Source of the DNA: CANLWN01 sp039815505
GTDB lineage: Bacteria > Bacteroidota > Bacteroidia > Flavobacteriales > Flavobacteriaceae
Reading direction: 5' to 3'
Assembly (NCBI GenBank): GCA_039815505.1
Contig: JBCBZE010000073.1
Coordinates: 1 to 11,859, forward strand
Length of the DNA: 11,859 nt
Numbering within the stretch: the stretch's first letter is position 1; every line of letters begins with the position of its first letter. Positions 1 to 6,625 of this stretch are shown piece after piece. Made by a program: the position numbers and the translations under genes. Below the pieces are notes generated by a model, which searched no databases, was not told the origin of the DNA, and was given only the letters and a program-made list of their open reading frames with translations.

Positions 1-147
1 ATCTGTTAAGTCCTGGGTCAAAGGTGTTTTGGTCTTGTCATAACCTGCCACATTTTTGTTGATGAATTTAAAGTAGCGTGCCAAAGCGGACATACCTATT
101 CCACCGATACCAATGAAATAAACGTTATGTACATCCTTTATGCTCAT
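1..147 (-). CDS. murC: UDP-N-acetylmuramate--L-alanine ligase MurC, N-terminal part only
   Basis: MurC adds L-alanine to UDP-N-acetylmuramic acid in an ATP-dependent cytoplasmic reaction, the first step of the peptidoglycan stem peptide. Only the first 49 codons are visible; the gene runs off the left edge. The translated start reads MSIKDVHNVYFIGIGGIGMS, and the glycine-rich GIGGIGMS at residues 13-20 is the Rossmann-type UDP-binding loop characteristic of MurC, followed by ALARYF. The ATG at 147-145 overlaps the murG stop as ATGA, so the two are probably translationally coupled. The ATP-binding and C-terminal domains are outside the window, so integrity of the whole gene cannot be judged. 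The start and family are firm because both the motif and the position after murG agree. Confidence 0.95.
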   Translation of the reverse strand, partial: MSIKDVHNVYFIGIGGIGMSALARYFKFINKNVAGYDKTKTPLTQDLTD

Positions 148-1235
148 AATTTTACTAATTTTTCTATTTCGTCAACAATGTGTTTTGTTGCATGGGGCAT
201 TGCCAATTTTTTGATATTGGTACTCAATTCCAGTTGTTTATTCTTGGATTGGAATACATCTGAAAATGTAGTTTCAAATTGGTGATCCAAATCTTTTTCC
301 TTTATTAAAATAGCCGCATGCTCCGCCTCTAAAGCTTTCGCGTTTTTAGTTTGATGGTCTTCGGCCACATTGGGAGATGGGATAAAAATGACCGGTTTTC
401 CAACAATACATAGTTCGGACACGGATCCGGCCCCGGCCCTTGAAATAATAATATCCGCCGCTGTATAGGCAAAATCCATCCGATTTAGGAAATCAAATAC
501 CTTTATAGTGTCAGATCCATACTTTTTATATTCGTTGTAATACAGTTTTCCACATTGCCAGATGAGCTGAACCTCCATACTTTTAAAATAGTCCAGCTTT
601 TCCGCTATCAATTGGTTTATACGCCTAGCTCCCAGGCTACCGCCCAGAACCAATAGGGTCTGCCGCTTCTTTTTGAGATTAAAAAACTCCAATGCATTAG
701 TGGGATCGCTGTTGATCTCTAGTAAATCACCACGAACCGGATTTCCTGTCTTAACAATTTTATCCGAAGGAAAAAACGCTTCCATACCATTATAGGCAAC
801 GCATATTTTTTTAACCCTACCTGCTAAAAGTTTATTGGTGATACCGGCATAGGAATTCTGCTCTTGTAGGACACAAGGAATATGTTTACCCGTTGCCACA
901 CGTAACAAAGGGCCACTTGCAAATCCCCCCGTGCCCACTACTGCATGTGGTTTAAACCGATTTACTATGCTCCTAGATTTGATCAAACTACTTATTAATT
1001 TTATGGGAAACATCATATTTTTTAAGGTCAGTTTCCGTTGTAATCCACTAATCCATAATCCTTCTATTTCATACCCTGCTTGGGGCACTTTCTCCATTTC
1101 CATTTTATCCTTGGCGCCCACGAACAAAAACTGGGCATTCGGATATCTTTGTTTTAGTTCGTTGGCAATGGCAATGGCGGGGTATATATGTCCGCCGGTT
1201 CCTCCTCCAGAAAGTATGAACCTATAATTGTCCAC
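144..1235 (-). CDS. murG: UDP-GlcNAc:undecaprenyl-PP-MurNAc-pentapeptide GlcNAc transferase MurG
   Basis: MurG transfers GlcNAc from UDP-GlcNAc to lipid I on the inner face of the cytoplasmic membrane, making lipid II. The 363-residue protein has the usual length for this GT28 glycosyltransferase. The N-terminal half carries the acceptor-binding loop GGGTGGH (residues 10-16), the second glycine loop GTGGFASGP (101-109) and QEQNS (124-128). The C-terminal half has LGGSLGARRIN (197-207), the donor-binding stretch SRAGAGSVSEL (265-275) and PSPNVAEDHQ (287-296). The start codon is GTG at 1235-1233. A TGA stop lies directly upstream in frame, and no ATG precedes the glycine loop, so GTG is the only sensible start. 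The first 14 bases overlap the end of ftsW and the stop overlaps the murC start by 4 bases. Confidence 0.97.
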   Translation of the reverse strand: MDNYRFILSGGGTGGHIYPAIAIANELKQRYPNAQFLFVGAKDKMEMEKVPQAGYEIEGLWISGLQRKLTLKNMMFPIKLISSLIKSRSIVNRFKPHAVVGTGGFASGPLLRVATGKHIPCVLQEQNSYAGITNKLLAGRVKKICVAYNGMEAFFPSDKIVKTGNPVRGDLLEINSDPTNALEFFNLKKKRQTLLVLGGSLGARRINQLIAEKLDYFKSMEVQLIWQCGKLYYNEYKKYGSDTIKVFDFLNRMDFAYTAADIIISRAGAGSVSELCIVGKPVIFIPSPNVAEDHQTKNAKALEAEHAAILIKEKDLDHQFETTFSDVFQSKNKQLELSTNIKKLAMPHATKHIVDEIEKLVKL

Positions 1236-2427
1236 TCAATACTTCTAAAGGGTTCTTATCATCGATTCCAGAAGTTTCACTTTCCGGATCTTGCGTTCTA
1301 TTGCTGGCGCTCAGCACTATTCCTATGGCCAAACAGGTCATCCAAATGGAAGTTCCACCGCTACTGATCAATGGAAGGGTCTGCCCCGTCACGGGAAACA
1401 GCTCCACGGCCACTGCCATATTGATGAATGCCTGAAAAACAATGGGAAGGCCAACACCTACCACTAGTAATTTGCCAAAAACGGTCTTATTTCCATTGGC
1501 CACTACCACAATGCGAAACAATAACAACAAATAGAAGAACATTAAGGCAAAGCCGCCAACCAAGCCATATTCCTCTATGATTATGGCATATATAAAATCT
1601 GATGAACTCTGGGGCAAAAAGTTTTTCTGTATACTTTTACCAGCCCCCTTGCCCACAATGCCTCCACTGGCAATAGCTATTTTTGCCTTTTCAATTTGAT
1701 AATCCGCTTCGGTGTCCTCCGGGTTCCAAAAGTTCTCTACCCTACTGATCCATGTATCCACACGATTCGGAAACAAATCCGGGGCTGCTTTTGCGGTCAA
1801 CACAAAAAGTGCCAGACATACAATTCCCGTTGCTACAATTCCCAACAAGTATTTCATGGGATATCCACCCAAAAAACATAATACCAGGACCATAAAAAAG
1901 ATAATGGCGGCAGTTGAGAAGTTGGCGGGCAGTATGAGTACGATAATCAAAAAAACAGGAATCCATAGGGGCAGTATACTTTCTTTAAAGGTAATTGTAC
2001 TGTCCTTTATCTTGGTTAAATATCGTGCTACATAAATCATAAGTACCACAGCCGCCAAATTCGAAGTCTGGAACGTTACACCTACCAGGGGAAGCCGAAT
2101 CCATCTGCTTGCATTGGCACCATCTATGACCGTTCCCTGCGCCAAGGTATACACCAATAAAATTAGTACTATGGGCATAGCGATTATCGATAGCCCCTTA
2201 AAAAAATGTGTTGGTATCCGATGTACCCCGTAAATAATACCAAAACCCAGAAACAACAGTAGCGCATGTTTTACCAAATGGCCAACGGTAGTTCCATTGC
2301 CCACAACATAAACCAAATTACTACTGGCACTATAGACGGGTAAAAATGAAAAGAGTGCCAATAAGGCTACTACCCCCCAAATGGCTTTATCCCCCTTTAT
2401 GTTTTTTAAAAATCGCAGCACTTTCAC
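1222..2427 (-). CDS. ftsW: Septal peptidoglycan glycosyltransferase FtsW (SEDS family)
   Basis: FtsW polymerises lipid II into glycan strands at the septum, working with the transpeptidase FtsI encoded earlier in the same cluster. The 401-residue protein is almost entirely hydrophobic with about ten membrane segments from residue 16 to about 375. The large periplasmic loop (about 213-275) contains YQ..KAKIAIASGG..GKGAGKS and then LPQSSSDFIYA. By family alignment Asp277 in SSDF matches the catalytic aspartate of SEDS polymerases, with EEYGLVGG next to it. The C-terminal family signature LPLISSGGTS is at 351-360. The QPDLG motif of proteobacterial FtsW is replaced by LPANFSTA at 166-173. FtsW rather than RodA is favoured by position between murD and murG. 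The start is GTG at 2427-2425, sharing four bases with the murD stop (GTGA). The short hydrophilic tail is cytoplasmic. Confidence 0.95.
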   Translation of the reverse strand: MKVLRFLKNIKGDKAIWGVVALLALFSFLPVYSASSNLVYVVGNGTTVGHLVKHALLLFLGFGIIYGVHRIPTHFFKGLSIIAMPIVLILLVYTLAQGTVIDGANASRWIRLPLVGVTFQTSNLAAVVLMIYVARYLTKIKDSTITFKESILPLWIPVFLIIVLILPANFSTAAIIFFMVLVLCFLGGYPMKYLLGIVATGIVCLALFVLTAKAAPDLFPNRVDTWISRVENFWNPEDTEADYQIEKAKIAIASGGIVGKGAGKSIQKNFLPQSSSDFIYAIIIEEYGLVGGFALMFFYLLLLFRIVVVANGNKTVFGKLLVVGVGLPIVFQAFINMAVAVELFPVTGQTLPLISSGGTSIWMTCLAIGIVLSASNRTQDPESETSGIDDKNPLEVLSGQL

Positions 2428-3758
2428 AAACTTTTTATGGCTTCTTTAAACTGATTTCCCCTATCCTCGTAATTTTCAAAAAGATCAAAACTGGCGCATG
2501 CGGGTGATAACAGGACCGCATCGCCACGCTCCGCAATTTTATAAGCTACCTTTACGGCTTCTTCCATGGCGAAGGTTTCTACCATCAAATCCACTACATT
2601 GCCAAAAGCGTCCTTAATTTTTGTGTTATCCAGACCTAAACAAATAATTGCTTTTACCTTTTCCCTTACCAAGGGCATTAATTCCCTGTAATCATTTCCC
2701 TTGTCCGTACCTCCAACGATCCATACGGTCGGCCTGCTCATACTATCCAAGGCATAGTAGGTAGCATTTACATTAGTGGCTTTTGAATCGTTGATATACT
2801 TTACATGATGTATCTTTAAAACATTTTCCAAACGATGTGGAGCCCCCTGGAAGTTTTTTATACTCTCGCGTATAAATTCCTTTCTAACAGCTACCAATGC
2901 AGCTGCAGTAGATGCCGCCATGGTGTTTTTAAGGTTATGTTTTCCTTCCAATGCTAAAGTGTCCGTTGCCATCGTTATTGTTTTATTTTCGGTCTTAATT
3001 ATTATTTTATCGTTATCTATATATGCCCCTTCCGTCACCTTCTTTTTAATCGAAAATGGCATTAGTTTGGATTGAATCGGGTGGTTTGCCAACCATTCGG
3101 TAATTACCGTATCATCCGCATCATATATAAGGTAGTCCGCAGCTGTTTGGTTTTCCGCAATTCGAAACTTGGATGCGATATAGTTATCGAACTTATATTC
3201 GTATCTGTCCAAATGATCTGGCGTGATATTGGTAATGATCGCGATATGTGGTTTAAAATCTTCTATACCATCTAACTGAAAACTACTTATTTCCAATACG
3301 TAATATTGAAACTCGTTTTCGGCCACCATTTTGGCATAACTATCACCAATGTTTCCTGCCATACCTACATGTAACCCCCCTTGTTGCAATATATGGTGGG
3401 CCAACATCGTGGTAGTGGTCTTTCCGTTGCTCCCTGTAATCCCTATAATAGTTGCGTCCGTATACTTTGATGCAAATTCAATCTCGGAAATAACGGGTAT
3501 GCCTTTTTCCAGTAACTTTTTCACCAAAGGAACGGCATCCGGTATCCCAGGGCTTTTCATAACCAAATCGGCTTTTAAAATGCTGCTCTCCGTGTGTTGT
3601 TCCTCTTCCCAATCAATCTCAAAATGTTCAAGAACTTCTTTATACTTATCCTTTATTTTTCCTTTATCGGATACAAACACCCCATATCCCTTTTGTCTTC
3701 CCAAAATGGCCGTGCCCACACCGCTTTCTCCGCCTCCCAGTATCACTAACCGTTTCAT
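2424..3758 (-). CDS. murD: UDP-N-acetylmuramoyl-L-alanine--D-glutamate ligase MurD
   Basis: MurD adds D-glutamate to UDP-MurNAc-L-alanine using ATP in the cytoplasm. The 444-residue protein has the three-domain Mur ligase layout. An N-terminal UDP-binding fold begins with LVILGGGESGVGTA (4-17). The central ATPase carries the P-loop GSNGKTTTT (109-117), EISSFQL (156-162), TNITPDHLDRY (176-186) and Lys197, which sits where Mur ligases have their carbamylated lysine. HNLKN is at 274-278. The C-terminal domain has APHRLE (306-311), DSKATN (324-329) and SPACASFD (418-425), the last typical of MurD. The ATG at 3758 follows the mraY stop with no intervening base, and the stop overlaps the ftsW start by four bases. 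The length is normal and no key motif is missing. Confidence 0.97.
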   Translation of the reverse strand: MKRLVILGGGESGVGTAILGRQKGYGVFVSDKGKIKDKYKEVLEHFEIDWEEEQHTESSILKADLVMKSPGIPDAVPLVKKLLEKGIPVISEIEFASKYTDATIIGITGSNGKTTTTMLAHHILQQGGLHVGMAGNIGDSYAKMVAENEFQYYVLEISSFQLDGIEDFKPHIAIITNITPDHLDRYEYKFDNYIASKFRIAENQTAADYLIYDADDTVITEWLANHPIQSKLMPFSIKKKVTEGAYIDNDKIIIKTENKTITMATDTLALEGKHNLKNTMAASTAAALVAVRKEFIRESIKNFQGAPHRLENVLKIHHVKYINDSKATNVNATYYALDSMSRPTVWIVGGTDKGNDYRELMPLVREKVKAIICLGLDNTKIKDAFGNVVDLMVETFAMEEAVKVAYKIAERGDAVLLSPACASFDLFENYEDRGNQFKEAIKSL

Positions 3759-4979
3759 TTATCGCACTTTTAATGTCACTACGGTAAGTATGGCCAATAG
3801 TATTCCTATAATCCAAAACCGGGTGACTATTTTGCTTTCATGATATCCTTTCTTCTGATAGTGATGGTGTAATGGTGCCATTAAAAAAATACGTTTTCCC
3901 TCTCCCAACTTATTCTTGGTATACTTGAAATAACCTACCTGCAACATCACCGATATGGATTCCGCAAAGAAAATTCCACATAACAAGGGTATAAGCAATT
4001 CCTTACGAATAATAATGGCGATTACCGCTATTACCCCACCTATGGTTAGACTCCCAGTATCCCCCATAAAAACTTGTGCTGGAAAAGTATTGTACCACAG
4101 AAAACCTACCAGCGCTCCCACAAAAGCAGCAATAAAAACCACCAACTCCCCAGCTCTTGGGATAAAAAAGATGTCCAGATATTCTGAAAAAATAATATTA
4201 CCGGAGACCCAGGCAAGAATCCCTAAAGTGAATACGATTATGGCCGATGTTCCTGCCGCAAGACCGTCTATCCCATCCGTAAGATTGGCACCATTGGAAA
4301 CTGCCGTGACTATTATGATGATTATGGGAATAAAGATGAGCCACGCATAATCCGCCACACCTTCTCCCATCCAAGAAATGAAGTTGCCGTAATCCAATTC
4401 GTTGTTCTTAAAGAAAGGAACATTGGTCTTGGTCGACTTCACTTCCAAACCTTGTACTTCCTCAACGGTGTATTGTGCCGTAATCATGGTCTTGTTCTTT
4501 TCCTTCATGGTAACTTCCGGATGAAAGTAAAGGGTGGTGCCAACAATCAACCCCAAAACCACTTGTCCCAAAACCTTAAATCTTCCTTTAAGACCTTTTT
4601 TATCCTTTTTGAATATTTTGATGTAGTCATCTATAAACCCGATAACCCCCATCCAAAGTGTGGTAATAATCAACAAAATGACATAAATATTATCGAGCTT
4701 GGCAAACAAAAGCACGGGAATCAGGGTAGACATGATAATGATAAGTCCGCCCATGGTCGGTGTCCCGGCCTTTTGTTGTTGTCCCTCTAAGCCAAGGTCC
4801 CTGACCGTTTCCCCTATTTGCTTACTTCTTAAAAAAAGAATAACACGCTTTCCATAAATGGTCGCTATCATTAAGGAAAGTAAAACCGCCAAAGCCGCTC
4901 GAAATGTAATAAACTGAAACAGCCCGGCTCCTGGTAGCTGGTATTGTTTTTCTAAAAATTCAAATAGGTAGTACAACAT
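3759..4979 (-). CDS. mraY: Phospho-N-acetylmuramoyl-pentapeptide transferase MraY
   Basis: MraY transfers phospho-MurNAc-pentapeptide from UDP to undecaprenyl phosphate, forming lipid I in the cytoplasmic membrane. The 406-residue polytopic protein shows the family's diagnostic cytoplasmic motifs: TPTMGG (73-78), the Mg-binding pair FIDDYIK (115-121), NLTDGIDGL (232-240), GDTGS (306-310) and the histidine motif APLHHHYQKKG (368-378). It is longer than the roughly 360 residues of E. coli MraY. The excess lies in a hydrophilic stretch of about residues 154-205 between two membrane segments. The ATG at 4979 follows an 86-base gap after murE and is the first start giving the expected N-terminus with a membrane segment soon after. 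The stop abuts the murD ATG. In E. coli murF lies just before mraY; here it does not. Confidence 0.97.
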   Translation of the reverse strand: MLYYLFEFLEKQYQLPGAGLFQFITFRAALAVLLSLMIATIYGKRVILFLRSKQIGETVRDLGLEGQQQKAGTPTMGGLIIIMSTLIPVLLFAKLDNIYVILLIITTLWMGVIGFIDDYIKIFKKDKKGLKGRFKVLGQVVLGLIVGTTLYFHPEVTMKEKNKTMITAQYTVEEVQGLEVKSTKTNVPFFKNNELDYGNFISWMGEGVADYAWLIFIPIIIIIVTAVSNGANLTDGIDGLAAGTSAIIVFTLGILAWVSGNIIFSEYLDIFFIPRAGELVVFIAAFVGALVGFLWYNTFPAQVFMGDTGSLTIGGVIAVIAIIIRKELLIPLLCGIFFAESISVMLQVGYFKYTKNKLGEGKRIFLMAPLHHHYQKKGYHESKIVTRFWIIGILLAILTVVTLKVR

Positions 4980-5065
4980 AGTTTTTATTCTTTTCCAGAA
5001 TCTAATACTTCCAGGTTCCGGATCTCTGGTGCCTTGATATTAGGCTCTACTTTCTTGAATCGTCA

Positions 5066-6529
5066 TTACTTGTTTAATTGCGTCAATATTTCCTTTACAA
5101 TCTTAAAGTCATCAAAATCTACCCGCTTACCATTGGTTTCTTGATACGTTTCGTGTCCTTTCCCGGCCACTAGAATAATATCATTGGTCAAAGCCAACTG
5201 ACAGGCCGTTTTAATGGCTTGTTTTCTATTTTCAATAGACAACGTCTTTTTTACGTTTTGCGGTTCCACGCCTGCTTCCATAGCTTCAATAATTACATTG
5301 GGGGGTTCCGTCCTTGGATTATCAGATGTAAAAATGGCCTTATTGCTTAATTCGGAAGCGATATGTCCCATTACCGGACGCTTAGAACTATCTCTGTCAC
5401 CACCACACCCCACTACGGTGATAACATTTTCATTTCCAGTTCTCAATGTATTGATTGTATCAAGTACATTTTTTAAGGCGTCCGGCGTATGGGCATAATC
5501 AACAATAGCCGTTATTTTTTCTTTTGATATATAGTATTGAAACCTACCGTCTACATTCTCCAATTCGCTCAATAGGCGCAGGGTTTCCAATTTTTCCAAT
5601 CCCAGCAAATCGGCCGTTGCATAAATGGCCAATACATTATAAGCGTTAAAGTGACCTATAAGTTTGGTCCATAATTCATTGTCATCAATCTTAAGTAACT
5701 GTCCATTAAATTGGTTTTCCAAAATCTGAGCCCTATAATCCGCATAGGATTTTAAAGCATAGGTGTTCTTTTTTGCCGTGGTGTTTTGGAGCATGTACAA
5801 ACCGTTCTTATCATCAATATTGGTAAGGGCAAAAGCTTTTTTGGAAAGTTTATCGAACAACAGTTTCTTGGTATCCCTATATTCTGCGAAAGTTTTATGG
5901 TAATCTAAATGATCATGGGACAGATTGGTGAAAATTGCGCCCTCGAAAACAAGTCCTTCCGTTCTTTTTTGATGGATTCCATGGGAACTGACTTCCATAA
6001 AACAAAATTCCACCCCAACTTCGTTCATGAGACTTAGGTGTTTATTTATGGTCAAGGCATCGGGTGTGGTATGATCGGTACTATACACCTTATCATCTAC
6101 CATAATTTTAATGGTAGACAACAACCCTACTTTATATCCGGCCTTCTTAAACAGTTGATAGAGCAAGCTGCTGACCGTTGTTTTGCCATTGGTTCCCGTG
6201 ACCCCCACTAGCTTCAGATTCTTGGAGGGGTTGTTATAAAAGTTAGAGGCCATGATGGCCAAGGCCCTATTACCGCTATCCACTTCAACATAGGTAACGC
6301 CATTGACCAAAGAATCGGGGAGTTCCTCACACACGATGGTATTGGCACCGGCATTAATTGCTTTTTCAATATATTCATGCCCATTGGTCAATGTGCCCTT
6401 TATCGCTATAAATACATCATCCAATGCTACTTTTCTGGAATCAAAACATATGGAATTTACCATAATGGTGGTAGACCCGCTAACTGCGGTAAGACCAACC
6501 CCATATAATATGTCCTTTAAAAGTTTCAT
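5066..6529 (-). CDS. murE: UDP-MurNAc-tripeptide ligase MurE, meso-diaminopimelate type
   Basis: MurE attaches the third residue of the stem peptide to UDP-MurNAc-L-Ala-D-Glu using ATP. The 487-residue protein has the N-terminal UDP-binding domain with SICFDSRKV (26-34), the P-loop GTNGKTT (112-118), the substrate loop STDHTTPDA (150-158), EVSSHGI (179-185), NLSHDHLDYH (202-211) and a lysine pair at 221-222, one of which should be the carbamylated residue. The C-terminal domain has VDYAHTPDAL (343-352), GCGGDRD (374-380), DNPRTEPP (403-410) and AGKGHE (455-460). DNPR is the motif known to select meso-diaminopimelate over lysine, so the wall should be A1-gamma type. The start is ATG at 6529. 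The gene ends in tandem stops TAA TGA, followed by an open stretch in the same frame. Confidence 0.97.
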   Translation of the reverse strand: MKLLKDILYGVGLTAVSGSTTIMVNSICFDSRKVALDDVFIAIKGTLTNGHEYIEKAINAGANTIVCEELPDSLVNGVTYVEVDSGNRALAIMASNFYNNPSKNLKLVGVTGTNGKTTVSSLLYQLFKKAGYKVGLLSTIKIMVDDKVYSTDHTTPDALTINKHLSLMNEVGVEFCFMEVSSHGIHQKRTEGLVFEGAIFTNLSHDHLDYHKTFAEYRDTKKLLFDKLSKKAFALTNIDDKNGLYMLQNTTAKKNTYALKSYADYRAQILENQFNGQLLKIDDNELWTKLIGHFNAYNVLAIYATADLLGLEKLETLRLLSELENVDGRFQYYISKEKITAIVDYAHTPDALKNVLDTINTLRTGNENVITVVGCGGDRDSSKRPVMGHIASELSNKAIFTSDNPRTEPPNVIIEAMEAGVEPQNVKKTLSIENRKQAIKTACQLALTNDIILVAGKGHETYQETNGKRVDFDDFKIVKEILTQLNK

Positions 6530-6625
6530 CTAAATTTTTATCGTGCTTTACTAGTCAGATATAATCTTTGATAATCCAAATGCTATTTTCTTATTGCCTT
6601 ACCAATTGGCTGAACCATGTTAGTT

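Noticed and set aside
3349..3843. Plus-strand open frame of 164 codons
   Set aside because: Antisense to murD, whose motifs and overlaps are complete; its translation shows no recognisable motif.
3955..4350. Plus-strand open frame of 131 codons
   Set aside because: Antisense shadow of mraY; proline, isoleucine and lysine-rich translation without motifs.
4980..5066. Eight-codon ORF starting at the ATG that overlaps the murE stop (TAATG)
   Set aside because: It ends after MTIQESRA with no further support; the overlap is probably accidental, though a coupling peptide cannot be excluded.
6577..6605. Possible internal promoter before murE: TTG, 17 bases, TAGCATTTG on the minus strand
   Set aside because: The -7 element has one extra base relative to TAnnTTTG, and such AT-rich matches are common by chance; too weak to annotate, although the 96-base gap leaves room for a promoter.
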